NCBI GenBank assembly: GCA_030847615.1
Contig: JAUMIR010000004.1
Location: 70,401,001-70,465,000 of the forward strand
From: Gambelia wislizenii
Taxonomy: Eukaryota > Chordata > Lepidosauria > Squamata > Crotaphytidae
Length of the DNA: 64,000 bases
Direction of reading: 5' to 3'
Shown: piece by piece, positions 43,317-56,569 of the stretch
Layout: each line of letters begins with the position of its first letter
Position numbering within the stretch: position 1 is the stretch's first letter
Notes under the pieces: model-generated
Told to the model about the DNA's origin: nothing
Databases searched by the model: none
The model's input: only the letters and a program-made list of their open reading frames with translations
Program-made: the position numbers and the translations under genes

Positions 43317-45130
43317 ACCACTGCTAGAAGAAAACTTATTACATCTATAGTATCTAGTTCAATATATTTGTAGGGTGAAGAGCCTGTGGCCAGTTAATTA
43401 ATGTGTATGATAGTGCCATGTTTGTGGCAGTTTTTGCAATTAAGAAGGCATGGTGGAAGTTAGGAAAGCTCTCCACCTTCTTAAAATATGAGGGAGAGGC
43501 AGCCTGTATGGGTGTGAGTTGTGTGACTTTATGTTAATTAGTAAAAGCAGAAAAGGAGGTAAACAAACCAAGGTGATAAAAGCCTTTTGAGCTTATCAAC
43601 CAGAGGTTGGCAAATATAAACTAACTGAGGAAATAGCTCAACAGCATTGAGATGTAGATCAGGTGTTTACCATATTTGATAGAGAAATGGCAGTAATGGA
43701 AGTGTAGAAGTATTTACCCAAGGTTAGACTGTGTGTTAATCATGATACGGTCAGAAAAAATACAGCTTACTTTGTTGTTTACTCATAACCTTGATGTATT
43801 TCAAATGCCACATGAGACATTATTACATCAGAAGAACAGTATGTAAAAGCAGCTGTGTTATTTCCATGTAGCTTTGAGATATTTATTTATTTATTTATTT
43901 ATTTCTACCCCGCCATTAGCTAATTGCCCCCACAAGCCAGGTACTATTGGAGGGGTCATATAACAATTCAAGCATGGTCAGACTTTGTCTTTGGGTCCAA
44001 CTAGATGTGTTGTTAATATTGTACATATACCAATGCTGGGAATCTAGGGGCCAACAAACCAGGTAGTTCTATCTTGAGAGTTTCTGCAAAGGTAAAATAT
44101 GAAGAGCTACCAAGGCCCAAAGGGGAACTGGGTAGCAAAGGAATGCTAGACAAAAGTCTTGGTGCTGGAGTACTAACATTGTTCCCACAACCCCTTAATT
44201 AAAAGTTTTAAAGCATTAGCTCTTAGAGCCCCACCCAGGGCCCCGGTGCTACTTTTAGAGATGTCTTGGAAAGTTCTTACTCTTCACTCACAAGAAGTTT
44301 TGGGTTTTGAATGGGCACTTCTTCACTTTGCCACCATCTAAGCCTGCATTCCCTAGGTTTGGCAGTGGTGTTGGCAGCTTCCTTGTCTCAACCTGTTAGG
44401 TGGGTTTCCATATCCCAACAAAACAGGCTTACTAATGTCCCTTTGGAGGCTTACTAATGTCACAATCCCCCTGATCACACCAGGTTTCCTGAAACAGTTT
44501 GCTCTGCAAGCGCGTTCAGTTCAGGGAGCTACAGATCATCCTCTGAAAGGGGTCTTTCCAGGATAATAACATTACAAGATAAATACCATAGGTATTTTAA
44601 AAAAAATTATATGGCATGAAGGAAGCAGGCAGGCAGAGAAAACATTTCCCTGGTCTCCCATAACTCTAGAACTCAGGCACCCAATTAAATTGACTGGCAG
44701 TAGATTCAGTACAGGCAAGCCACTTCTTCTAAGTACTCAGAATTAATTTATGGGATTTTTTGCCATATGATGACCACTAGCTGAGAAGGCTTCAAAAGCA
44801 GATTAGATGGATTGAAGGAAAAGAGATTGGTCAATGCTTATAAGCCATGATGGTTAATTGGAACCTCCATATTCAGAGGCAGTATGCCACTGAACACCAA
44901 GTTGCTGGAAGGCTAACAGCATAGTTTTATTTCCATCATGTTCTGCTTGCTGTGGGGGTGGGGGTGGAACAATTCTATGGGCTACTGCATCCCCCACTGC
45001 TCCACCACTGCAGAATATCTAGCGACTACACCACCATCTATCTTTCTCTTAACTTCCTGTTACTTCAAAAAGGAAAGGAGACACTGTTCTCTGGGATCTT
45101 GCAAGTCTCTATTGCACCTACTTGCACCAC
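43317..45130. other. No gene seen
   Basis: AT-rich intergenic DNA with a SINE-tail fragment at 43.9 kb. No frame shows known similarity. Confidence 0.5.
43878..43950 (-). repeat. (ATTT)n microsatellite and tail of a tRNA-derived SINE
   Basis: Five ATTT units, then 'ctaccccgccattagctaat' and 'tgcccccacaagccaggtac', the same tail as in the 30.1 kb SINE. The tRNA-like head is absent. Confidence 0.7.
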
Positions 45131-45144
45131 AAAGAACTGCAGTC

Positions 45145-46235
45145 ATGGTGGCACTGTAAAATCACTAGAAGAGATTGGATAAACATATGAAAAACAATAA
45201 CTGAAATATTGCAGACTAATATTCCGCTAAATCCAGACACTTTTCTGCTAGGTATGATGGAAGAAGATATGGGGGGGGGGGGAAATCTTGTTTTACAGGA
45301 TCTCTGCTACAAGGATGGTCTATGCGAGATTTTGGAATAATAGGACAGGTCCATCACTAGATGACTGGCTTTTGAAACTATACAAAATTATGTTAATGGA
45401 TAAGCTTTCACTACTATTAAAAGGCCGCTTTGTGGAAATGGATAAGCTTTCACTACTGTTAAAAGGCCACTTTGTGGAAAAATTCTGAGAAGATTGGGAT
45501 ATGGTGAATAAGTACTTGAGGAAAAAATGGGGAGGATTTGCTATTACAGGAATTAAAGATTAGAGACTGAAAAGATAATCATTTTAGGAAAAGGGAAAAT
45601 ATGAGTTTGTGAGCTGTTTGTGAGTTCTTCTTACTCCCCGGAAGACACTGAATGACAATTACGGGAACAAATATAATAGGGAAAATGTAAATGTAAATGG
45701 AATGCGGAAAATAATTGTTTTATGTAGGGCACAAATCATAGCAAGAACAGTAAAATTGTCATTGTATGGCTATGGCTAAGAGATATGATAACATGGTATA
45801 GACAACCAATCACTGTGGATGTAGGGTGGGAAGTCAAGGAACAAATGAGGGAAGATTGAGAAGTTGAAAGATTTGTGAATGCTGAAAAGATTTTTTAATG
45901 GAAGAACTCTGGAGGGTAAAGAATGTGAGAGGGTAAGTGAAAGTGAGGTAGAAGGAGATTAAAGAATCAAGATATTACAAGATTTAAAGACCGCACTGGA
46001 GAGGAGGAGGGAAAAAGTGAGGCGGGTATGGTGAAAAAGATTTTGGATGAGATTGGAGAAGATGCTAAGAAAGAGGTGTGTAAGTCGGGGGAGAGAAGGA
46101 GGTTTTTTTCTTTCTTGTTTTTAAATTTTGATTTTTATAAATGAAAATAATATGTAGAATATGAAGATGCATGATGAATGTATTGCATTAAGTCATATAC
46201 TGTACATTTATTAATAAAAATATTACTTTTTAAAA
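45145..46235 (+). mobile_element. L1 LINE, 5' truncated, with target-site duplication
   Basis: The end of L1 ORF2 and its 3' UTR. The coding part has TFLLGM, then SATRMVYARFWN, DDWLLKLY and MDKLS, typical of the ORF2 C-terminus. It closes with a short A run. Exact 14-base duplications AAAGAACTGCAGTC flank it (45131-45144 and 46236-46249), the mark of target-primed reverse transcription. There is at least one stop and a long G run (45272-45282). A 42-base in-frame tandem duplication (45396-45437, 45438-45479) repeats MDKLSLLLKG. Confidence 0.88.
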
Positions 46236-46249
46236 AAAGAACTGCAGTC

Positions 46250-47099
46250 GTAGTTGTTACATTTTGATGTGGGAAATCCAGTAACAGTGGATCCCTAATA
46301 GGTTCTAGAAGGCTCAATGTCACTCCTATGGGAAGCTGCCCACCCATGTCTGTCTGTCTGTTTATGCATTGCATATTTTTTGCATATTTTAGCAAATGTA
46401 AGTACAATCTTTCTTTGTGAGCCATGGTCTTGTAGCTCTTTTCATATTATTTTCTGAAGTCTATGCTTTTCTGCACAGTCCAAATCACTGCATGGAAACT
46501 AGTACAAGCATGAAAATCTGCTTTGTCATACACCATCTGGGCTAATTAAAAACAAGCTGTCCACAAAGCATACATCCACAACGTTTTGTCTTCCTCGCAT
46601 CTTCTCACTTCCAGGTAACAAAAACAATCTCTGGATGGGTTTCAAGCAGTGTGGATGAAAAAGACAAGATCCATTAAAAAAACCAAAAACATATACAGCT
46701 CTGTTTTAAGGGGCCATGTAGTAGAAAGTACATCTGGAACCAGCTGACCAAGCATAGCTGGAGGGAAAGATAAAAGACAGGGCACAGTCCTTGCATAATT
46801 CAAGCAGGAGCATTACCAGGAAGCTTTAAGCAGCATAACAGGAGCCAATTGGAGTTTAAAGACAACTCACCCACCACCAATCATAAACAGGAATTTGACC
46901 AGTCTGGATCAGCTCCAGCCAATATGAAGATCTGCTGATGCCATAAGCAATTTATGGATATCAGCTTAAGGAATTTGAAAGTTAACAGGATATGCCCATT
47001 ATTTGGACAAAATGATAATAATAATAAGAGCAGTGCATATTTTTTATAGGCCTATTATTGGGTAGAGTTGTTTTAGTGCTTAGAATCATTGCTTTAACA
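46250..47099. other. No gene seen
   Basis: AT-rich intergenic DNA; small ATA-rich patch near 47010. Confidence 0.5.
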
Positions 47100-47935
47100 G
47101 TGACATTTTGAGGGAAGATTTCTAGCAGGAACAGTTGTTAGCCTGCCCTACTACCCCCTCCCCATGGGATTCCATAACTGGACATATTGGATACTTTCGG
47201 GGTCACATTGGCTTAGGCAAACTGGAGGTCAGTTGGAGGTCATGATGACCTGAGATGTGTCTAGAAATATAATTGTGTGAAATCCCAAGTTAGGATTGAG
47301 CAGAAAGCTCTAGGATGGGTTTATGCTAACAACCCAGTCGTTAAAGGGATATGTGTTAATCCTTTCTTCCAGCACTGGATGTTTCAAGCAATAATTAAAT
47401 CAAGCAATTAAGTGACCATTCCTCATTCCATACCACACAGAAATCTGCCCTTATACCCTTCCTGTCCAACCTGATGAGGTTGTCACAAGCCAATCAAGGT
47501 TCTATCTCTCTGCAATTAAAGCAATCAGTTGAGTTTCAATTTCCTTTGTCTATTCCATGGGAGAGCCATCCAACCATTGTTATTACTAACTCATCCCTCC
47601 AAGGCATGGAATAGAGTATAAATATTAGATCCCAACAATAGCTAGTTGTGTCATAGTTGAGGTGTGCCATAGTTGATGGACCCGGCCACTCTCTTTCTCT
47701 GCACGCCCCAGATTGGAAACTCCTGTGCCACCCTCAGATGCCTGTCTGAGTATCTTCGCTGCTTTTCAAGACTGGTAACTATCACCCTATCTTCCTGTAC
47801 CCCCCCTCTCTCTATCCAGCCTTTCTACCTTACTCTGCTAGAGCCTTGTATGGTTTGTAAGCAGATATGTTGTGTATGTTAGTTTACTGTTTGTGTTATT
47901 CCAATAAAATACATTGTTTTACTTTAACTAGAGCC
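47100..47935 (+). mobile_element. Possible LTR of an old retroelement
   Basis: No gene here. It has an LTR-like order: a CCAAT motif (agccaatcaagg, about 47490), a TATA-like 'gagtataaatatt' (about 47613), a pyrimidine-rich stretch, and AATAAA at about 47903. A 30-base phrase 'ttttcaagactggtaactat' at about 47762 recurs at about 48149. The ends are unclear. I see no retroviral coding sequence. Confidence 0.35.
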
Positions 47936-48969
47936 TCCTCTGCAGTTAGTACTGGTATACATAGATGAAAAGATCCCCGAAGTTACTGTCCTCTTGCAGG
48001 CCTCCTGTTTGAGCTAATAATTCCCCTAACTAGATTTTGGGATCACAGGTGGGACTCTAATGTACCTCCACCTCTTAGGGTAACACAGTGTTAATACAGA
48101 ATGTATAGAATATCTTGCCACCTTTAAAGCCAGTTGAAAAAGCACATTATTTTCAAGACTGGTAACTATCACCCTATCAAGAACCTTGGGAAGTAATTAT
48201 CTTTACATACATTGTAAAATAAAGAAAAGCAAATCAGAGATCCTGACTGTGATCAATCATAGAAATATTGTCCTCATTCACAATTGCCTTTACATGTCCT
48301 CAGTGACAGCATTAGATGTAATCAAGGTTGATTGGTTACTTAGTACCATGATGGCCTTGTGTTCCATACATCATCCTGATTGCCTAGAATCATTTTATAT
48401 CAAATGAGAAAGAAGCCACCCTCAGCGAGGAAAACAGTGCCAAAAATACATCATACCAAATCAAAAACAAGCACAGAAAAGGTGAACACTAACAAATGGG
48501 ATAGGGAGGATATTTAAGTCCCTTTAAATCAAATTTTCATGTTGAAAATGCTTCATTGCTGAACATACCACACACAGGCCTAACAGTACTTAAGGCTGAA
48601 ATCCGAAAGCCATAATGTGGTGCATTCTTATTATTTTAATTGGCTTGGTGATGCTGAACTCCTTGGGGATGAAACATCATGTATGTTTTTAAGTGGAGCA
48701 TCAATGATAATTGCATTTTACTTTTGTAAAATGACAGATTGCTGTGTCACTTAGACCTCTTCAAAGATTTAATTCTGAGTGAGCAGAAACACACCAGGCA
48801 CATTCATCAAATTTTATCTGTTTATACCAAGTTCATTAAAGAAGCATAACAGCTTCTTCTGGGTCTGTACTCACCATAGTTTAGAACATAGCAAAAGAGT
48901 CAGGGCAAAGGCTCTATTGCCAAGAGGACATTCTTGCACCCACCTGCACCACATAACACAATTATAGTG
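47936..48969. other. No gene seen
   Basis: Contains the second copy (about 48149) of a 30-base phrase from 47762. Otherwise unique-looking. Confidence 0.5.
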
Positions 48970-49135
48970 CTGAGATTTCACTTTCACTGCCACTGTTCCT
49001 TCCTATGGAACACTGGGATTTGCAGTTTAGGGGGAGGTATTCAGGATTCTCAGTCAGAGAGCTCTAGTGCCTCACCAAACTACAAACCCCAGGATTCCAT
49101 AGGATGTCACCATAGCAGTTAAAGTGGACTCATAA
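48970..49135. repeat. MITE related to the 57.9 kb palindrome
   Basis: 'ttcctatggaacactgggat' facing 'ccccaggattccataggatg', with 'ctcaccaaactacaa' between. The outer ends are worn. Confidence 0.65.
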
Positions 49136-49437
49136 TGCTAAACTGTGTATTGTGCAAGGGCCCTAAGTCAGGGCTGGCTTCAGGTCTGAGAAGCTTGGGA
49201 GCAAAGTGCCCCTTGGTGCCTCCCCTTATATTGATGTCTCCTTGTGCTTACTTTGGGAGCAGCAGTACTCCAAGGGTGGCTGGTAGTGGCCACTTTAAGT
49301 GGCCCACAGTTCCCTGGTGACTTCAACTTAATGTCATTAAGGGACAACAGGGGAGCGGGATGCATCTGCTTAGAGAGAAGCCATACTATACAACTGTAGC
49401 AGTTTGATGTCACTTTAATATTTGTGGCTCAATTTGT

Positions 49438-49625
49438 TGAAATTCTGGGATTTGTTGTCTGACGAGATACCTGCCTCTGGTTGATAACAATAGTACACTC
49501 TTGTGAACTACAGCACTTAAGCTCCCTAGCAGAGAATTCTAGGTACCCCACCAAAAAACAAATCCCAGGATTCCACAGGATAGAGTCTGGGTAGTAAAGT
49601 GGTATCAGACTGCTATAACTTAGTA
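49438..49625. repeat. MITE related to the 57.9 kb palindrome, worn
   Basis: 'gaaattctgggatttgttgt' facing 'aaatcccaggattccacagg'. Ends not found. Confidence 0.55.
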
Positions 49626-50816
49626 TTGTATATACTGTATACTCATAGTGTGGAGATCCAGAACAAATACGTGGAGGCCCCATCAACTGTACTTACATAC
49701 AGTTGGTTCCAAACTCCCAAATGTATTTAGTTACCATCATAGTGAATAAATTATTCACTGTCCAGTTCCTCCCATGTAACTGAAATGACTTCAAGAAAAC
49801 CTGAATGCTACAGCACAAGACACATCATGAGCCAGCACATGTATTGTGTAATATTCCTCTTGAATTTTATACTATTAAAAGGGTGTCAGGTCACAACCTT
49901 TTAACTTTAAAGGTAACTAAAAAGTTACAGCTATAGTGTAGAAACAAAAAATTTATCCCACGTTAAACTGCGTTCCTAATGCAACTTTCATTATTGGACA
50001 AAGGAATTGATTACTTGAAACTTGTTATTTAGAGCTAGCTATTTACAAATTGTCATGAAAGTGGATCAAACTGTTATGTAATGTACCACAATTGTATTTT
50101 ATTGCGAGGGATTTCCTCCTGCCGGCTGCTCTACTTAAGGCAGCCACAGCCACAGATGATGCTGGCCTTGGGCTAACTGATTCTTCTCCAACCAGCCAGC
50201 ACTGAAAATCCTGAAATTCTCCTTTATTTTTAAAGTGACATGGGCTAACGTCTACTGGTACCTTACTATGCCTGTTTATCTAGTTTGCAGAATTGAAATA
50301 GCATTAATATATCCTCCAAATATTTTTGACCCACTGCAGTACAGTATTGTATTATACCATTTGTAGACAGAATTTCATTTAGAGGCATAAGAAACAGGAA
50401 TATGATCTAGTATAAGCCTGCTGTGACTAATCAATGCTGTATCTTACTAGAATTATTGATCATTCAACCACAATGGATAGCAACTAGAATTTTTATTCCA
50501 TAGTGGGCTGAAACATGTGGAAAGGTTAATTGATCATTTCAAAGATTCAGGTGACCTTTTTGTGTGTTTCTATGTATACAGGAGAGGTAGATGGGTTTGG
50601 TATACACTGGAAGTTGGGTTTATGTAGAGATCAAATATCATATAGGAGGAGAAGTGTAGCTATCCCTAATGACTTGCCTGTGGTTAAACTCTTTTGAGGG
50701 ACTCTTACATCTCCAAATCAATTTAAAAACCACACAACATGACAGCACAAAGGAAATCAGGAAATGATTTCAAAGCCACCAATAACAGGAGATCAAGTTC
50801 CAAGGAATCTGCTATA
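49626..50816. other. No gene seen
   Basis: AT-rich unique sequence. No recognisable repeats except short A/T runs. Confidence 0.5.
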
Positions 50817-50972
50817 CAGCTGGCTCTTGTTATCCACTGGCATTTAGTTCCAGAATCCCCCCGCCCCCCCGTGGAGACCAAAATCCATGGATGCTCAACT
50901 CCCATTATATACAATGGCATAGTAAAATGGCGCCCCTTATTTAAAATGGCTAAATCAAGATTTGCTTTTTGG

Positions 50973-51006
<34 letters not shown>

Positions 51007-51072
51007 AATATTTTCAAGCTGTGGATGGTTGAATCTGTGGATGCAGAATCCATGGATTTTGAGGGCTGACTG
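50817..51072. mobile_element. Tigger-type MITE with internal (TG)n
   Basis: TA-flanked copy with 'tccatggatgctcaactccc', 'atggcatagtaaaatggcgc' and 'gaatctgtggatgcagaatc'. A (TA)(TG) microsatellite at 50974-51006 interrupts the middle. Confidence 0.82.
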
Positions 51073-52234
51073 TACATAGGAAACAGGACTTTCCTTTGTA
51101 CAGTCAGCTACAATTTAATAGCTACAATTTAATAGCCTAGTAAAGCAGAGGTACACAATCTTTTGCACCCCTATTGTTGGCAGGGGGCTACAAATAAATG
51201 CATGTGCATACAGGTTAATGTGCACGCACACTGTTTCCTCTTACACACATCAGTAGACACACACTCTTTCCCATATACAATCTCAGTGTGTTCCCAATTC
51301 ATAGCAATATCTGCAGAGATTGCTATTTACCTGCCCTAATAGCAATGGATAAATAGTGATTTCAAAACCAGGAAACAGCGGGGGGAGGGTGGGACTTTGG
51401 GGTAAATTAGGCATGGTCCTGCTGGCTTTGGCAGCCACATGGACAGGAGGTAAAGTCTGCATATACTCATGCAAGTGTGGTGAGTAATCTTACATTATTG
51501 CCAGAAAAGGTTTCTCACTGACCTCAGTGCCATGGAATAGCCTACAGTAACAACTAATACTTTGTAACATGATAACAAATTCTATCATCAGAAACATGTA
51601 CCGTGAGCTTCTGATGACTTGTTTTGAATAACACTTCGCCCCTCCAGCTCATTCTGATTTCCGGTTGATTCAACTGATGCTGAGATGGTTGTGTGCGTTC
51701 CTTGTCAGACACTGGCTTTTGGAACATTATGGCTATCCACACTTTTTGGATGGCTTATAAACAGGTGACAAAAGCTGTAGCACATTTAAAATATATTTTC
51801 TTTCTTTCTTTCTTTGCAGGCCCAGGTGCGGCCACCTCCTATAGGGCTAATCCAGCCCTCTAGCCTTTCACAGCAGCTCACCTCTGAACTAGATGTAATG
51901 GCAAGTGACCCACATGCAGAATGGAGTCCACCAATGAATCTCTAAAAAGCAGTGGAGGGGGTAGAGTATGACTTATAGCACAGGAGGCAAACACTAAATG
52001 CCCATCTTATTACCCTCTATCCTTTACCCCTCTAGTAGGGTTTCATTACCACAAGTAGTTCTCAGTAATTCTCTCTGGAAGGAAACAAAGGTAAATAAGT
52101 GGTTTTTAGGGGAGACATGGAGTGCTCAGCTTGCTCCTTCCTGTTCTCCAATATTGAACTTTAATAGGAAGTCATACGGACTTCACCATGGCTCTGGAAT
52201 GAGGGTGTTTGGTTTTTTTTACTGGGTTGGCAGG
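51073..52234. other. No gene seen
   Basis: Mostly unique. (TTTC)n at about 51798-51817. A short direct repeat 'agctacaatttaatag' occurs twice at 51107-51137. Confidence 0.5.
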
Positions 52235-52330
52235 GGAGCAGAGCCCCCCTCATTGATCTGGCAAAATTGGACCACTAAGATTCCTATGTAGTTGAGCCTC
52301 CTCATGAATTATCAGTCAGAAGCATATGGA
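52235..52330 (+). repeat. Unnamed repeat, forward copy
   Basis: 'gatctggcaaaattggacca', 'tcctatgtagttgagcctcc' and 'aattatcagtcagaag'. Its reverse complement lies at 61660-61745. Confidence 0.65.
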
Positions 52331-53189
52331 ATGATCAAGCCCTAAGAAATAGTAAGACAACTGTTCCAGTGGAGCAAGCCCAGGAATAAATAATAAAAGC
52401 TGACTACAATCTATCCTGCGCATACTTACTTCTGAGTAAGCTACACTGAGCTCATGCAGAGCATGTCTAAGTATACAAGTGTGTACTTGTAAAAGTCTTC
52501 ATATTTAAGGCTCTTTCACTGGTAGTTGATAAAAAAAACAATTTGACCCACAAGGAAGCAAAATTAATAACAACTTGTTGGCCAAAGTTGACTTCCCCCA
52601 CCTTAAAAACACTTCGGGGCTCCCAGACTGGATCCAACCATTGACCCACTGAGTTGTCCCCTCAGAAATACTTTGGTAGGTACTGAAGTGAAATCTTCTG
52701 CCAAAAATCATATATGACCAAGCTCTCTCTTTATCTTTCCTTTTTGCGGAATGGTTGCTTTCTTTCCTTCTTTTTCTTTTTTTCTTTCTTTTCTTTTCTT
52801 TTTGCAGTTAGCAGGAGCAACTTACAACTGTATTGTAACAGAGTTCTCTGCAGGAAGCCAGATGCCCTTGTTTAGCTTAACATGATTATGGCCTTGACTC
52901 TGTTGCTACCTTTCTGGACAAACAATTTTCTAAACAGGAAGCTTCTTTGTAGGTTAAAAAAGGAAAGGAATTATCCTCCTCCATAGTGGATAACTCACCT
53001 TAGAAAGCACAACTGGAGGTGACAGAGTTGGAACAGTAAAAGCTAGGAGATGTATCTGGTCACATTTTGAGTCATGGGTTCCTTTCCATTGTTACCCATA
53101 ATAGAAAAAAAAAGTGGCAGTGTTTGCTCAGAAAAGAGCTGAGTTTGCTACAGTAATTTTGGGTGTGGCATTCCCTTTAACATTTTACA
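52331..53189. other. No gene seen
   Basis: Contains a pyrimidine tract of T and C at about 52748-52803. Otherwise unique. Confidence 0.5.
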
Positions 53190-53450
53190 GGTGGAAACAG
53201 GCACTTTGCTTTTACCTGAAGGGAAAGTTTCTTCCTCCCCCCTCTCCTTGCTGCTGTGTTAATTAAGTGGAAACTACTTTTGCACTTTGAAATTGCTTTG
53301 CAGCAATTGAAGCAAGCTGACGGCAAAGGAGGAAAGTAAGAGAAGTGAAAAACTGGGGCATTTTAAAAGCAGCTGGAAAAGGTGGAAAGATAGAGGATTA
53401 ATCAGGATTGTCCCTGCCAAATCAGGGCAGTTGGGGAATGTGTCATTAAG
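53190..53450 (+). repeat. Unnamed 220-260 bp repeat, copy 1
   Basis: 'ggaaactacttttgcacttt', 'ttgcagcaatt', 'gaggattaatcaggattgtc' and 'ctgccaaatcagggcag', in the same order as 56570-56790. Confidence 0.7.
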
Positions 53451-54559
53451 CCCTCAGTTTAAAGCATCACTGCCTTGCAGAGGTCTATTATAAATGCACA
53501 GCATTAAGTACAACCATACCTTGAAAAAGCCTCATAGAATCTGATGCTAAATATAGTTTTCATGTCTCCCATACTCGGCATTCACAATACAGGTCTACAA
53601 AGACTGGAGGAACACATTCAGTTTTGTCTAATGGCTATTTTTTGTTTTCTACCCCAACAAATAGTGCCAGAAGGGTTCAGTGTCACTTTTGGCATCTCTT
53701 ATGAGAACAAACTGTGTAACAACCTGGCCTATATTGGTTGTGATTCATCATTTTCACCAACTTGACATTACTTGTTTCAGTTTTCAGAAAGTAACATTAT
53801 ATTTGAGGGGACAGAAACCAGACAGCAAAGCTGCACCTAAGACATTTCTTTGTCTGTCATGTAGAGATCAATAGCTTGCCCCCCACCCTGCTTTCCATCC
53901 TGCTTTATTTAATGACGGGTTTTTAAATGGAAAAAAACCCACTGTTAATTATCCTCAAATGCTTTAAGAAAATGTCTCAGTTCCTGACCAGACTAGCTCA
54001 GAGGGGTAAAAATTAAATATTCTTCCCATGACCATTAAATTATAAAGAGGCTGGCTTTTTATCATAAGCCAAGCTTTCTTGATGGGCTGAAGCTCTGCCT
54101 CTTTCTCAGCCTCTATGTCAAAGATACCAATTGGTACCCTGTAGTGAATGCAAATATGAACCATACCTTCCTCAAAAGTAGAGCTGGGAGACTTTTGGCC
54201 CTCCAGCTGTTCCCATAGTCCTTTGCTATTCCTCATGTTCAGTCAGACTGATGGAAGGTAAAGTCTAAAATATCTCCCAAATCCTGCTCAGAATGACAGA
54301 GTGCATTTCAGAACTATCTTCCAATGCATTTAATTTTAGGATGATCTGATTTCCTAAAAATAAATCTCACTGGTTTCTTGAGAATAAACCTATTTTTATT
54401 ATTTGAACTAATCTGCCTCTATGGTTTCAAACTTTCTGCATGCCCAATACTCTGCTGTACTGGACCATACTTAAGTAAGTATGATCTACTACTTAAGTAA
54501 ATAAGTAAGATATTTTGATTTTTTTTTTAATAAACAGAGGCATTTCCAAATGCCCAGAG
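53451..54559. other. No gene seen
   Basis: AT-rich unique sequence with short frames that match nothing known to me. Confidence 0.5.
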
Positions 54560-54672
54560 CAGTCTTTCCCAAACTTGGGTCCTCCAATTATAGGACATAC
54601 AACTTCCATCAAGCCTGATCAGCACCATCAGAGAGGATGGGAACTGCAGCCTCAAAACATCTGGGGACCTGT
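54560..54672. mobile_element. hAT-like MITE, worn
   Basis: 'gcagtctttcccaaacttgg' to 'aacatctggggacctgtc': palindromic arrangement with an eroded centre. Confidence 0.55.
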
Positions 54673-55989
54673 CATTTAGCAAAGGCTCGCCTCAAGGGCA
54701 GCGAAAAGAAAATTAATAGACCTATTTAGAATGGCAGTAATTGGTTGCTGTCTCTTTTTTGTTGTGACTTTTCTTGTTTTAAATGTCTGAGTGTGTAAGG
54801 CAGGGGTGGGGAAGAGCAGCTTCTGGGGAAATGCAGTCTTTGACCCCACTTTTGCAGCACCCCAAGACCCACTCCAAGCTTCTGAAGCCTCCCAGTTCCA
54901 ATTCTGGCATGCTCTGGGGGTGATTTTCTGTCCCCAAATAGCACCAAATCACATTCCAGTGCAGTGGTTTGACTTCCCCTGTCACCCAGAATCCCTTGCC
55001 CCTGAAAGCCTTTTCTCTGCCAAATTTCAGCTCAAAATGGTACCCGGAAATGATATAACATAATCTTCAGTGCACCCAGATGCATCAATGTAGCCCATGG
55101 TGGGAGGGGTATTGGAGAAAACTTGCTGAGCCCCCTGTAAGGAAAGAGATTGGACACACACACACACACATACACACACACGTACGTGTGTGTGTGTGCA
55201 TGTCTGTGTGTCTGTGTGTGTATCACCAATCTCCCGTTTCTGAGTTTGCTCAGGGCCGGTCTGGCCAGAAATACAAATTAGCATTCTCCAGTTTGAGCAA
55301 GTAGCCAGATACACTTATACAATGGGACTGAAGGCTGCCAGCATTTCTGTCTTTCTTTTGAAGGGTGTGTGAACTTCAAAGCCAATGCTTTTCAACATCT
55401 TTGGCTAGGCCAAGGCTCACTGAATTAGTTGGTGTGGCAAGGCAAACACTTTGTTCTAGACCTTTGGAAAAGCCTGTCCTGAATGTGAAATACAGACTGA
55501 GAACTCTTGAGACAATAGAGTCAGGATTTGTGCCAGAACCTAAAAGTATGGGCTCAGAGGCCTGGCTGGCTAACAATTTTTTTTAAAACCCCACAAAAGG
55601 TCACCCATCATCATTACTGTTATTATTGTTTTTTTCCAGGTACATATAGTATTTAGGCAGAATGGATTGTGAGGTGATATTCACAGATCTAGATTACTTG
55701 AATAGCTTAAGCCTTAGGAGCTTTACTGGACTGAAAGTTAGGGTGTGAACTAGGAAGTGTTCAGTTCTGGTTTTTTTCCCTCCCTCAGACTTCTTAGGCA
55801 ATCATGAGCAAAGTGCCAGCCGTTTCCTTGCGTCATTGCAGCATATCATATCCATGTTCTGCAGATCTGTGTTTTGCAGTAGTTACAGACCAGCATCTAA
55901 GTTGAGATGCTAAGCTTTCTGCATGCATAAAGTTTGGCATAGAAAGCCTTCTCTGTATGAGCAAACTCCCATCTGTTTGGTTCAAACTA
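54673..55989. other. No gene seen apart from the inverted microsatellite
   Basis: A hAT-like worn stretch may span 54795-55085. The rest is unique-looking. Confidence 0.45.
55154..55222. repeat. Inverted microsatellite (CA)n-(TG)n
   Basis: (CA)n is followed, after CGTACG, by (TG)n, making a foldback of two complementary runs. Confidence 0.95.
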
Positions 55990-56175
55990 CACAAATATAG
56001 TCCTGTGATTCCACTTCATTTACCTTAGTTCCATTGTAGGAATCCTGGGATTTGCAGTTCAGGGAATTCTCTGTCAAAGTGCTCCGGTGCGTCATCAGAC
56101 AACAAACCCCAGGATTCCATAGGATGTTGACATGGCAGCTAAAGTGAGATCATAGTGCTATAACTGGGTAGTGGA
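55990..56175. repeat. MITE related to the 57.9 kb palindrome
   Basis: 'ggaatcctgggatttgcagt' facing 'aaaccccaggattccatagg', flanked by 'aatatagtcctgtgattcca' and 'gatcatagtgctataactgg'. Confidence 0.65.
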
Positions 56176-56569
56176 AAAGGCCTAAGGTAGTCAATGCCAT
56201 GATGAAAAACCAGGCACAAATTAACTCACAGTAAGTCATATTAAAACATAGTTTAACAATTTATAATATTAAAGTAAAATTTAATTTTAAAGATGTAAAC
56301 ATTACATTACCTTTTAAAAGAAGAAAATAGTTTTATTCAACAAAAACCCATTCTCAGCAGCCAGTTATTTGCCAAACACATATCAGAATAAAAAGGGTAC
56401 TGCCTGCCAGCAGGACAAGGAGTGGACCAGCCCTCCAACATTTCACAGATGAAAACTGGAACAAATGTAGCCAAGCAACATCAGTGTGGTAAAGAAAGCA
56501 AAAATTGTTGAGGAAAAGCACACAAGCTAGGAGAGGCTGCAGCAATTTGCTTTTGCCTAAGACTACTGG

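Noticed and set aside
45272..45282. Possible functional G-quadruplex
   Set aside because: A single G run inside a decayed L1, without further G tracts.
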